The position numbers were made by a program, and so were the translations under genes. Under the pieces are notes generated by a model. That model worked only from the letters and a program-made list of their open reading frames with translations, did no database searches and had not been told where the DNA came from. From Polaromonas sp. UBA5171 (lineage in GTDB: Bacteria; Pseudomonadota; Gammaproteobacteria; Burkholderiales; Burkholderiaceae_C), in the NCBI GenBank assembly GCA_002413395.1, contig DHWX01000120.1:51774-70495 (forward strand): a DNA stretch of 18,722 nucleotides. Reading direction: 5' to 3'. Below are positions 1 to 7,235 of this stretch, piece after piece. Position 1 is the stretch's first letter, and the number at the start of each line of letters is the position of its first letter.

Positions 1-423
1 GTCGGCGCGCAGGGGAATCAGTGGCAGCAATGTGCCGAGCAGCGGGTTTTCAACGCCGACGCGAAACAGCACCACCACGGCCAGCAATTGCCCGGACGGA
101 CTTTTATGCAGCAGGTGCGCTGCCATCGGGAAGGCTTCACCGTCAATCTGGTCGCCGCCGGGGGTGTGAAAGTGAAACTGCTGCAACATGAACTGCTCCT
201 TGCCGATGCGCAGGCTGCTGCCTTTGTCAAAACGCACGCGCAGCGTATGGCCGTCGTTGGCGAGCTTCAGCGCCGCTGGGTGGTAGTTGAACTCAAGCGG
301 CGGCAGGATTTGCCGGGAAGTGGCCGCAATGCCAATGGGCGATTGGCGTCGGCCGGTTTCGCACAGGGTGGCCGAGGCGGCAGTGCAGGCCAGCAGCAGA
401 AAGGCTGAAAAAAGCTGCTTCAT
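1..423 (-). CDS. Alpha-carbonic anhydrase family protein, 5' part (C-terminus cut by window edge)
   Basis: Reading the minus strand from the ATG at 423 gives 141 codons open to the window edge, so the C-terminal part is missing. Seen: a signal peptide (residues 1-18, ending A-S-A; the LLAC at 10-13 is a weak lipobox alternative), the family motif QSPIGI (27-32), a His at 59 in the NDGH position of the proton-shuttle His64 of human CAII, FHFH (83-86) and AAHLLH (101-106). His84, His86 and His103 correspond to the three zinc ligands. The residues after FHFHTP are GGD (89-91), where catalytic family members have SEH; that Glu normally orients the catalytic Thr. The Thr region lies outside the window. 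Family function is CO2 hydration in the periplasm, but the substitution makes activity uncertain; a carbonic-anhydrase-related protein is possible. It diverges from the MFS gene with 128 bases between starts. No strong ribosome binding site is visible. Confidence 0.85.
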   Translation of the reverse strand, partial: MKQLFSAFLLLACTAASATLCETGRRQSPIGIAATSRQILPPLEFNYHPAALKLANDGHTLRVRFDKGSSLRIGKEQFMLQQFHFHTPGGDQIDGEAFPMAAHLLHKSPSGQLLAVVVLFRVGVENPLLGTLLPLIPLRAD

Positions 424-551
424 AATGCGCCATGATGCCAGATAAGAGACAATCTGACCTTTCTCATCTGACTGACTTGACTCGCCGCTGGCGCTTTTTA
501 CACGTGACTGTATCTTCTGCCCCCCCTTCCAGGTCCGCCCCGTCCACTGCC

Positions 552-1787
552 ATGACCGGCACCGAGCGGCGCGCCAGCTTTTCCCTGGCTTCGATTTTCG
601 CCTTGCGCATGCTGGGCCTCTTTCTGGTGCTGCCGGTGTTTGCCCGTGAAGCCGCCAGATACCCAGGAGGAAACAACCCGACCCGGATCGGCATGGCCAT
701 GGGAATTTACGGGCTGACCCAGGGCTTCCTGCAAATTCCTTTTGGCATCGCGTCCGACCATTGGGGCCGCAAGCGCGTGATTATTATGGGGCTGCTGGTG
801 TTTGCGCTGGGCAGCTTTGTCGCCGTCTGGGCGCCTGACCTGAATTGGCTGATCGCCGGTCGTGCGCTGCAAGGCGCTGGCGCCATTTCGGCGGCGGTCA
901 CCGCGTTGCTGACCGACACCACCCGGGACGAGGTGCGCACCAAGGCGATGGCGCTGATCGGTGGCAGTATTGCGCTGATGTTTGCCATCTCGCTGGTGGC
1001 CGCCCCGGTGCTGGCCAGCTACATCGGCCTGAGCGGCATTTTTGCCCTGACTGGCTTGCTGGCCCTGGCGGGCATTGCCGTGGTGCTGTGGTGGACGCCG
1101 CCCGAGCCGCGGGTGCATGTCAGCCAGCCACGCGGCCGGGTGAGCGAGGTGCTGAAAATTCCTGCCCTGTTACGGCTGAACTTTGGGGTGTTTGTGCTGC
1201 ATGCGGTGCAGCTCTCAATGTGGATGGCGATTCCCGCACTGCTGGTCGGTGCCGGACTGGACAAGGCACTGCACTGGGAACTTTACCTGCCGGCGCTGCT
1301 GGCTTCGCTCGTGGTGATGGCGGTGACACTCTTTCCGCTTGAAAGGCGCGGCTACCTGAGAGCCGTGTTCCTGGGGGCCGTGGGCCTGATTTTTCTGGTG
1401 CAGTTGGGGCTGCTCTGGGCGGCATCCCACACGGCGTCGCCAGCCTATGGCCTGGGCTTGCTTGGCACTTTGCTGTTTTTGTTTTTTTGCGGCTTCAATG
1501 TGCTGGAGGCCAGCCAGCCCAGCCTGGCCTCGCGCGCCGCGCCGGCGCACGCGCGCGGCGCGGCGCTCGGGGTCTACAACACCTTGCAGTCGCTGGGCCT
1601 TTTTGCCGGTGGCGCGATCGGCGGCTGGATTGTCAAGGCGCACGGTGCCGAGGGCCTTTTCGTGGCGTCCGGCGGTCTGATGCTGCTGTGGCTGCTGGTT
1701 GCCTGGCCCATGAAGGCACCGGGGCGCACGGTGCCCAAGGCCGTTTCAGCCGCTGAGCCGATGGCCGGCCGGCCAGTTAAACTCTGA
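552..1787 (+). CDS. MFS transporter, YajR-like N-terminal type, 12-TM
   Basis: An inner-membrane secondary transporter of the major facilitator superfamily, 411 residues from the ATG at 552. MFS motif A is seen as GIASDHWGRKR (65-75) between predicted TM2 and TM3, and hydrophobic segments continue to the C-terminus in the two six-helix halves expected. The N-terminus (ALRMLGLFLVLPVFA) and the PGGNNPTRIGMAMGIYGLTQ stretch resemble the YajR family, but the extra C-terminal domain of E. coli YajR is absent. The reading frame is open to an upstream ATG at 432, but that would leave only 8 bases to the divergent gene and prepend a polar, Ser/Pro-rich leader unlike the family; I prefer 552. A TTGACT at 477-482 could be a -35 element but no good -10 follows. 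Substrate unknown. ssb starts 38 bases downstream. Confidence 0.88.
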   Translation: MTGTERRASFSLASIFALRMLGLFLVLPVFAREAARYPGGNNPTRIGMAMGIYGLTQGFLQIPFGIASDHWGRKRVIIMGLLVFALGSFVAVWAPDLNWLIAGRALQGAGAISAAVTALLTDTTRDEVRTKAMALIGGSIALMFAISLVAAPVLASYIGLSGIFALTGLLALAGIAVVLWWTPPEPRVHVSQPRGRVSEVLKIPALLRLNFGVFVLHAVQLSMWMAIPALLVGAGLDKALHWELYLPALLASLVVMAVTLFPLERRGYLRAVFLGAVGLIFLVQLGLLWAASHTASPAYGLGLLGTLLFLFFCGFNVLEASQPSLASRAAPAHARGAALGVYNTLQSLGLFAGGAIGGWIVKAHGAEGLFVASGGLMLLWLLVAWPMKAPGRTVPKAVSAAEPMAGRPVKL

Positions 1788-1825
1788 CGCTTACCGCTGA
1801 AGATCAGACCTCAGGAGAACACGCC

Positions 1826-2311
1826 ATGGCATCCGTCAACAAAGTCATCATCGTTGGCAATCTGGGCCGCGACCCCGAAATGCGCAGCTTTCCCAGCGGC
1901 GACCAGGTGGCCAACGTCACCATTGCCACCACCGACAAGTGGAAGGACAAGCAGACCGGAGAAGCGAAGGAACACACCGAATGGCACCGCGTGGTGTTCA
2001 ACGGACGGCTGGCTGAAATTGTCGGCCAGTACCTGCGCAAGGGCTCGCAGGTCTATGTCGAAGGCAGCCTGCGCACTCGCAAATGGACCGACAAGGACGG
2101 CGTGGAAAAATACTCCACCGAGATCCGCGCCGACCAGATGCAGATGCTCGGCAGCCGTCAGGGCATGGGCGGCCCCGCAGCCGAAGACGGCGGCGGCTAT
2201 GACGCCCCGCGCCAGTCTGCCGCGCCCGCCGCCGCGCCACCCCGGACAGCGCCCACACCCGCCAAGCCCACCAGCGGCTTTGACGACATGGACGACGACA
2301 TTCCGTTCTGA
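1826..2311 (+). CDS. ssb: Single-stranded DNA-binding protein
   Basis: Binds single-stranded DNA during replication, recombination and repair, normally as a homotetramer. The 161-residue product has the OB fold at about 1-110 (starts MASVNKVIIVGNLGRDPE, with TEWHRVVFNGRLAEI in the middle), a Gly/Ala/Pro-rich linker at about 116-150, and the acidic partner-recruiting tail DDMDDDIPF at 153-161. The start is fixed by AGGAG at 1813-1817, eight bases before the ATG. It follows the MFS gene on the same strand by 38 bases and may share its transcript or use a promoter within that gene. It converges on glcB. Confidence 0.98.
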   Translation: MASVNKVIIVGNLGRDPEMRSFPSGDQVANVTIATTDKWKDKQTGEAKEHTEWHRVVFNGRLAEIVGQYLRKGSQVYVEGSLRTRKWTDKDGVEKYSTEIRADQMQMLGSRQGMGGPAAEDGGGYDAPRQSAAPAAAPPRTAPTPAKPTSGFDDMDDDIPF

Positions 2312-2322
2312 TGTGGGTTTTG

Positions 2323-2344
2323 CTGATTTTTTGAGAAGAATCAG
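2323..2344 (+). terminator. Hairpin just after ssb, possible terminator
   Basis: CTGATT (2323-2328) pairs with AATCAG (2339-2344), and can extend by three pairs including one G-T, leaving a TGAG loop. It begins 12 bases after the ssb stop codon. It has no trailing T-run of its own, so it may act together with the second hairpin at 2375-2391. Assignment as a terminator is inference from position and shape. Confidence 0.4.
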
Positions 2345-2349
2345 TCTCT

Positions 2350-2393
2350 GGCCCATCTACAACGGGCATAAACAGCTATTTAACAAATAGCAA
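2350..2393 (-). repeat. Dispersed short repeat, copy 1, between convergent ssb and glcB
   Basis: Read on the minus strand, 2393 down to 2362 matches 14548-14579 at 25 of 32 positions (shared core TTGCTA...TTA.ATAGCTG.T.ATGCC.GT). In both copies the core is followed by a short GCC/GGC hairpin (here GCCC 2351-2354 with GGGC 2364-2367). Within the core of this copy lies a perfect 7-bp stem, GCTATTT (2375-2381) with AAATAGC (2385-2391). From memory, elements of this TTGCTA...ATAGCTGC type are scattered in intergenic regions of Comamonadaceae. Placed between two converging genes, this copy could also serve as a bidirectional terminator. Confidence 0.65.
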
Positions 2394-2407
2394 ATTACCG
2401 GCCTGTA

Positions 2408-4630
2408 TCAGGCAGTGCCAGCCTTCACTTTCAGGCGCCAGGCGTGCAGCAGCGGCTCGGTGTAGCCGCTCGGTTGTGCCAGCCCTTTGAACACCAGGTC
2501 ACACGCCGCCTTGTATGCCGCGCTGGTGTCAAAGTGGCCGGCCATGTTCTTGTACAGCGGGTCGCCCGCGTTCTGCTTGTCAACCACCGCCGCCATGCGC
2601 TCAAACGTTGCCCTGACTTGGGCCGCAGTGGCTACGCCGTGCAGCAGCCAGTTGGCCATGTGCTGGCTGGAGATGCGCAGCGTGGCGCGATCTTCCATCA
2701 GACCGATATTGTGGATGTCGGGCACCTTGGAGCAGCCCACGCCCTGGTCGATCCAGCGCACCACGTAGCCGAGGATGCCCTGCGCGTTGTTGTCCAGTTC
2801 CTCCTGCTTTTCGGCAGCGCTCCAGTTTGGCGTGGCAGCCACGGGAATGGTCAGCAGGCCGGTCAGCAGCGCCTCGCGCTCGGCGTTGGCGTCGATCTTC
2901 TCCATTTCCTTTTGCACTTCAGCCACATTGACCTGCAGGTAGTGCAGGGCGTGCAGCGTGGCGCCGGTCGGATTCGGCACCCAGGCGGTGTTGGCGCCAG
3001 CCTTGGGGTGGGCGATCTTCTGTTCCAGCATGGCGGCCATCAGGTCTGGGGCAGCCCACATGCCTTTGCCGATCTGCGCCTTGCCGCGCAGGCCGCAGGA
3101 CAGGCCGACCAGTACATTGCTCTTCTCGTAGGCCTGGATCCAGGCGCTGCCCTTCATGTCGCCCTTGCGGATCATCGGGCCGGCGCGCATGGCGGTGTGC
3201 ATTTCGTCGCCGGTGCGGTCCAGGAAGCCGGTGTTGATGAAGGCCACGCGGCTGGCGGCGGCGGCGATGCAGGCCTTGAGGTTGACGCTGGTACGACGCT
3301 CCTCGTCCATGATGCCGAGCTTCACCGTGCTGTCGGGCAGGCCGAGCATTTGCTCGACGCGGCCGAACAGCTCGGCAGCGAAAGCCACCTCGGCCGGGCC
3401 GTGCATCTTGGGCTTGACGATGTAGACGCTGCCGGTGCGCGAGTTGCGCAGGCCGTTGGCGCCATGGCCCTGCAGGTCGTGCATGGCGATGGTGGTGGTG
3501 ACGATGGCGTCCAGGATGCCTTCCGGGATTTCCTTCACGCTGCCGTCGGCGGCGGTGTAGAGCACGGCTGGGTTGGTCATCAGGTGGCCTACGTTGCGCA
3601 CGAACATCAGCGAGCGGCTGTGCAGGCGCACCTCATCTTGGCCATTGGGCGCGGTGTAGACGCGGTCCGGGTTCAGTCCGCGCGTCAGCGTCTTGCCGCC
3701 CTTCTCGAAGCTCTCGGTCAGCGTGCCTTTCAGGATGCCGAGCCAGTTGCGGTAGGCCAGCACCTTGTCCTCGGCGTCCACGGCGGCGACCGAGTCTTCC
3801 AGGTCCAGGATGGTGGACAGCGCGGCTTCCAGCACCAGGTCGCTGATGCCGGCGGCGTCGCTCGCGCCAATCGGTGTGCGGTGATCGATGCGGATGTCGA
3901 GGTGGTTGCCGTGCCGACGCAGCAGCACGGAGGACGGCGCTGCCGCCTCACCCTGGTAGCCGACGAACTGGGCCGGGTCCTGCAGGCGGGTTGCGCTGCC
4001 ATTCTTCAGCGTGACGACCAGCTGGCCGCCCTGCACGGCGTAGCCGGTGGCGTCCTTGTGCGAGCCGCTGACCAGCGGAACTGACTGGTCGAGCACGTTG
4101 CGTGCGAACTCGATTACCTTGGCGCCGCGCACCGGGTTGTAGCCCTTGCCTTTTTCCGCACCGCCGGTCTCGGCAATGGCGTCGGTGCCGTACAACGCGT
4201 CGTACAGGGAGCCCCAGCGCGCATTGGCGGCGTTCAGGGCGTAGCGGGCGTTCATGATCGGCACCACCAGTTGCGGGCCGGCCTGCACGGCGAGTTCGGC
4301 ATCCACATTTGTCGTGGTAGTCTTCACGTTGGCCGGCTGTGGCACCAGATAGCCGATCTGGTCCAGGAAGGCGCGGTAGGTCGGCATGTCGGCAATCGGG
4401 CCGGGGTGGGTCTGGTGCCAGCGGTCCAGCTCGGTTTGCAGGCGGTCGCGCTCGGCCAGCAGGGCGATGTTCTTCGGAGCCAGGTCGGCGACGATGGCGT
4501 CAAAACCGCTCCAGAAGGTCTTGCTGGCCACGCCGGTGCCTGGCAGCACCTGGTCTTCAATGAAGCGATAGAGTTCAGTGGCCACCTGAAGGCGGTGGCT
4601 GGTCGTACGTGCTGTCTGGAGTGCGGTCAT
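2408..4630 (-). CDS. glcB: Malate synthase G
   Basis: Condenses glyoxylate with acetyl-CoA to malate, letting cells grow on glycolate/glyoxylate-yielding or C2 substrates; cytoplasmic. The 740-residue length and the whole sequence fit the monomeric G form (E. coli GlcB is 723). Motifs seen: LHSRSLMFVRNVGHLM around 336-351 with the catalytic Arg region, KPKMHGPAEVAFA at 406-418, MDEERRTS at 441-448 (Glu443), NTGFLDRTGDEMHT with Asp471, and VGCSKVPDIHNIGLMEDRAT with Cys633 and Asp647. The last four line up with E. coli Glu427, Asp455, Cys617 and Asp631 at a constant offset of 16. The start has AAAGGG ten bases upstream (4641-4646, minus strand). It lies 57 bases downstream of the TauE-type gene on the same strand and may be the last gene of that unit. 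Its end faces ssb. Confidence 0.97.
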   Translation of the reverse strand: MTALQTARTTSHRLQVATELYRFIEDQVLPGTGVASKTFWSGFDAIVADLAPKNIALLAERDRLQTELDRWHQTHPGPIADMPTYRAFLDQIGYLVPQPANVKTTTTNVDAELAVQAGPQLVVPIMNARYALNAANARWGSLYDALYGTDAIAETGGAEKGKGYNPVRGAKVIEFARNVLDQSVPLVSGSHKDATGYAVQGGQLVVTLKNGSATRLQDPAQFVGYQGEAAAPSSVLLRRHGNHLDIRIDHRTPIGASDAAGISDLVLEAALSTILDLEDSVAAVDAEDKVLAYRNWLGILKGTLTESFEKGGKTLTRGLNPDRVYTAPNGQDEVRLHSRSLMFVRNVGHLMTNPAVLYTAADGSVKEIPEGILDAIVTTTIAMHDLQGHGANGLRNSRTGSVYIVKPKMHGPAEVAFAAELFGRVEQMLGLPDSTVKLGIMDEERRTSVNLKACIAAAASRVAFINTGFLDRTGDEMHTAMRAGPMIRKGDMKGSAWIQAYEKSNVLVGLSCGLRGKAQIGKGMWAAPDLMAAMLEQKIAHPKAGANTAWVPNPTGATLHALHYLQVNVAEVQKEMEKIDANAEREALLTGLLTIPVAATPNWSAAEKQEELDNNAQGILGYVVRWIDQGVGCSKVPDIHNIGLMEDRATLRISSQHMANWLLHGVATAAQVRATFERMAAVVDKQNAGDPLYKNMAGHFDTSAAYKAACDLVFKGLAQPSGYTEPLLHAWRLKVKAGTA

Positions 4631-4687
4631 GGTTTTGGTTCCCTTTGAAAAATAAACTGAAAAATGAAATAGGGGTTGGTGGCTGAA

Positions 4688-5488
4688 TCAACCCGGCGTC
4701 TTGAAAAAATAATAAAGGCTCAGCGCGCTGCCCACGGCAATCACCACGCGGCGTAGCCACGGGCCCTGAATCTTGCGCGCCAGCCGCGCGCCCAGGTAGC
4801 CGCCCGCGCTGGCCGTCAGCAGCATTACCCCCGTATGCGGCCAGCTCACGGCACCGGCCGCGATAAACGTGACCACGGTGACGCTGTAAATCACGGCCGA
4901 CAGCAGATTTTTCAGCGCGTTGATGTGCTGCACGTCTTCATGCCCGCCAATCGCCAGGCTGGCCATCATCAAAATGCCCATGCCGGCGCCAAAAAAACCG
5001 CCATAAATGGATACCAGCAACTGCACCAGCCAGCCGCCAACCGAGCCCGTATTGTGTTGCTCATTCGGCCCTGCTGCAGGCGCTGCGGTGTTGTTGCGCT
5101 GGCGCAGCCGTTGGAGCGCGGCCGAAAGTTGCGGGCTGAAGGCAAACAGCAGCGTGGCAAACGCCAGCAGCCATGGGATGAGCGTGGCAAAGCGCGCGTC
5201 ACCGGCTGCCAGCAGCAGCAAGCCGCCCGCAATGCCGCCAAGCAGTGAGGCCACGCCCATGGGCAGCAGGTAGCGCTGGTAGCGCGCCAGTTCCTGTCGA
5301 TAGGCCCAGGCAGCGGCCAGGCTACCGGGCCACAGCGCGACCGAGTTGCTGGCATTGGCCATCACCGGCGGCACGCCGACGGCCAGCAGCGCCGGGAATG
5401 AAAAAAACGTGCCACCGCCAGCGACCGAGTTGGCTGCGCCCGCGGCAAAGCCGCCGGCGCCAATCAGCAGCACGCCAAGGGGCGTCAT
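4688..5488 (-). CDS. TauE/SafE family permease (sulfite exporter-like)
   Basis: A 266-residue integral inner-membrane protein with about eight hydrophobic segments. The N-terminal GAGGFAAGAANSVAGGG (10-26), followed by TFFSFPALLAVGVPPVMANASN, is the family signature, and the second half (GAGMGILMMASLAIGG then NALKNLLSAVIYSV) repeats it as usual for this pseudo-duplicated fold. Members export sulfite, sulfoacetate or other small organic anions; the substrate here is not evident. The ATG overlaps the stop codon of the dehalogenase gene (ATGA at 5485-5488), which implies translational coupling. It may move the dehalogenase substrate or product, but that is inference from the gene order only. No strong ribosome binding site precedes it, consistent with coupling. 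Confidence 0.93.
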   Translation of the reverse strand: MTPLGVLLIGAGGFAAGAANSVAGGGTFFSFPALLAVGVPPVMANASNSVALWPGSLAAAWAYRQELARYQRYLLPMGVASLLGGIAGGLLLLAAGDARFATLIPWLLAFATLLFAFSPQLSAALQRLRQRNNTAAPAAGPNEQHNTGSVGGWLVQLLVSIYGGFFGAGMGILMMASLAIGGHEDVQHINALKNLLSAVIYSVTVVTFIAAGAVSWPHTGVMLLTASAGGYLGARLARKIQGPWLRRVVIAVGSALSLYYFFKTPG

Positions 5489-6204
5489 GCGGGCGTTCCC
5501 AAGCCTGGCAGCGACAGCACGTCGCGAAGGGTACTGCCGGTGTAAACCGGTGGCGTGCCCAGCTCTTCAAAAGGCAACTGGTAGCGGTTGACCCACAGCG
5601 TCTGATAGCCGTACCAGGTGGCGGCCAGCGCGTCCCAGCTGTTGCAGCTGACAAACGCAATCTGCCGCGCCTCCAGTCCGGTGGCCTGCGGGCCCAGCGC
5701 GTAGGCGTCGGGGTGAGTCTTGTATTTGCGAATGCCATCGACGCTGAGGAGATGGTCCAGCAGACCCTCCAGTCCGGCGGATTTGACGGCTACATTGAGC
5801 ATGGCCGGGTCGCCGTTGGACAATATGCCGGTGACGATGCCGCGCGCTTTGAGCGCCTGCAGCACTTCCAGGTTTTCAGGGAAAGCCGACAGGTGCCGGT
5901 ACTGGTTCATCAGCTTTTCCTCGCGCTCGGTGGTGAGATCCAACGCCAGCCGCTTGCAGGCATAACGCAAACCGGCGCGCGTCAGGTCCCAAAAAGGCTG
6001 ATAGTGCGCGCCGCTATTGCTGGTGGTGACCAGGCCCGTGTACTCAATCTGCTTGTCGCGCCACAGCACACTGAGCGCTTGGCCGTGGCCGGGAAACAGT
6101 TGCTCCGCAGCCAGGCCCACGCTGTACACATCGAAAAGCGTACCGTAGGCGTCAAACAGCACGGCGCGGATGGCTGAAGGCAAATGGGAGGCTGGTTTTT
6201 CCAT
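5485..6204 (-). CDS. Haloacid dehalogenase, type II ((S)-2-haloacid dehalogenase family)
   Basis: HAD-superfamily hydrolase of 239 residues. The family reaction is hydrolysis of (S)-2-haloacids to (R)-2-hydroxyacids with halide release (haloacetate gives glycolate). Residues equivalent to the L-DEX active site are all present: nucleophile Asp18 in FDAYGTLFD, Arg49 in LWRDKQIEYT, Ser129-Asn130 in ILSNG, Lys162 and Tyr168 in YKTHPDAY, and Ser186, Asn188 and Asp191 in FVSCNSWDA. The conserved WRxKQxEYT and SxNxWD patterns set it apart from general phosphatases of the superfamily. It is first in a minus-strand unit whose next gene overlaps it by four bases, and it diverges from a LysR-type regulator. 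True substrate could be a non-halogenated compound, but the complete dehalogenase active site favours a 2-haloacid. Confidence 0.93.
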   Translation of the reverse strand: MEKPASHLPSAIRAVLFDAYGTLFDVYSVGLAAEQLFPGHGQALSVLWRDKQIEYTGLVTTSNSGAHYQPFWDLTRAGLRYACKRLALDLTTEREEKLMNQYRHLSAFPENLEVLQALKARGIVTGILSNGDPAMLNVAVKSAGLEGLLDHLLSVDGIRKYKTHPDAYALGPQATGLEARQIAFVSCNSWDALAATWYGYQTLWVNRYQLPFEELGTPPVYTGSTLRDVLSLPGLGTPA

Positions 6205-6315
6205 GGGCTCTACTTTATTTGATACCAGAGGAATAATTAATAGGATAAACGGTAAGTAATTAATGACTTATATGCATGTAATACTACGGCTGTAGCCGGA
6301 ATCCATAATCAAGCC
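6205..6315. promoter_or_regulatory. AT-rich divergent control region, dehalogenase unit / lysR
   Basis: This 111-base gap is strikingly AT-rich compared with its neighbours. It holds two identical palindromic octamers, TAATTAAT at 6234-6241 and 6257-6264, 23 bases apart (about two helical turns), and a short inverted repeat CGGCT-gt-AGCCG at 6287-6298. A possible plus-strand promoter for lysR is TTGATA (6219-6224) with TAGGAT (6241-6246), 16-base spacing, which one octamer overlaps. LysR-type regulators usually bind in such divergent gaps, so the octamers are operator candidates; this is inference. Confidence 0.5.
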
Positions 6316-7227
6316 ATGAGCAAACTCAAACAGCTCGAATCCTTTGTGTCGGTGGTGGCGCGTGGCAGTCTGACGGCCGCAGCCAAGGCCGAAGGTGTGG
6401 CAGCCGCCATCATGGGTCGACGGCTCGATGCCCTGGAGGAGCGGCTGGGCGTGAAGCTGCTGGTGCGCACCACGCGGCGCATCACCCTCACGCATGAGGG
6501 CAGCGCTTTTCTGGAAGACTGCCAGCGCCTGCTGGCTGACTTGGCCAACGCCGAGGCCAGCGTGTCGGCGGGTGGCGTGAAGGCGAGCGGTCACTTGCGT
6601 ATTACTGCCCCGGCCGGTTTTGGCCGCCGCCATGTGGCGCCGCTGGTGCCGAAATTTCGCGCGCAGCATGCCGATGTGACGATCACGCTCAATCTGAATG
6701 ACCGCGTGGTGGATTTGGCGGGTGAAGGCTTTGATTGCGCGGTGCGGGTCGGTGAAATGCCCGATTCGTCGCTGGTCAGCGTGCGCCTGGCCGACAATCG
6801 GCGCCTGTGCGTCGCCACGCCGCGCTACCTGCAGACTCATGGCACGCCGCAATACCCCGCCGAGCTGGCAAAATTTGACTGCCTGACGCTGTCCAGCGAT
6901 TCATCGCAAACGCGCGGCTGGGCGTTCACGGTGGGCGGCGAACTGGTACATCTCAAGCCCGGTGGTCCGCTCGATTGCTCGGACGGGCAGGTGCTGCATG
7001 ACTGGTGTCTGGCTGGTCATGGCATTGCCTGGCGCAGCACCTGGGAGGTGGAATCGGAAATCGCCGCCGACCTGCTGGTGCCAGTCCTGGAAGACTTCGC
7101 TGCACCGCCCAATGGCATCTACGCGGTATTTCCGCAGCGCAAGCATTTGCCGCTGCGCGTACGCTTGTGGATCGATTTTCTGAAGCATCATTACAGCCAG
7201 CCCGAGTTCTGGAAAAGTGTGGCGTGA
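6316..7227 (+). CDS. LysR-type transcriptional regulator
   Basis: A 303-residue DNA-binding regulator. The N-terminal winged helix-turn-helix is seen at about 3-62 (LESFVSVVARGSLTAAAKAE, then RRLDALEERLGVKLLVRTTR), followed by the linker helix and a periplasmic-binding-protein-like effector domain from about residue 90 (GHLRITAPAGFGRRHVAPLVPKF). It resembles the CrgA/DmlR branch. It is divergent from the dehalogenase-permease-glcB unit and by LysR convention is the likely regulator of that unit and of itself, with a small organic acid as the probable inducer; neither is shown by the sequence. The ribosome binding site is weak. The deacetylase gene starts nine bases after its stop, so read-through into the lipid-modification genes is possible. 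Confidence 0.95.
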   Translation: MSKLKQLESFVSVVARGSLTAAAKAEGVAAAIMGRRLDALEERLGVKLLVRTTRRITLTHEGSAFLEDCQRLLADLANAEASVSAGGVKASGHLRITAPAGFGRRHVAPLVPKFRAQHADVTITLNLNDRVVDLAGEGFDCAVRVGEMPDSSLVSVRLADNRRLCVATPRYLQTHGTPQYPAELAKFDCLTLSSDSSQTRGWAFTVGGELVHLKPGGPLDCSDGQVLHDWCLAGHGIAWRSTWEVESEIAADLLVPVLEDFAAPPNGIYAVFPQRKHLPLRVRLWIDFLKHHYSQPEFWKSVA

Positions 7228-7235
7228 GGTGTGAA

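Noticed and set aside
432..551. Longer N-terminus for the MFS transporter from the ATG at 432
   Set aside because: It would leave 8 bases to the divergent gene and add about 40 polar residues that do not fit the family.
2444..4084. A 546-codon open frame on the plus strand opposite glcB
   Set aside because: Antisense shadow of malate synthase G produced by high third-position GC; composition is Val/His/Ala/Gln-rich with no domain.
4631..4687. Riboswitch or leader element before glcB
   Set aside because: The gap of 57 bases shows only a ribosome binding site and an A/T-rich stretch, with no clear stem or known motif.
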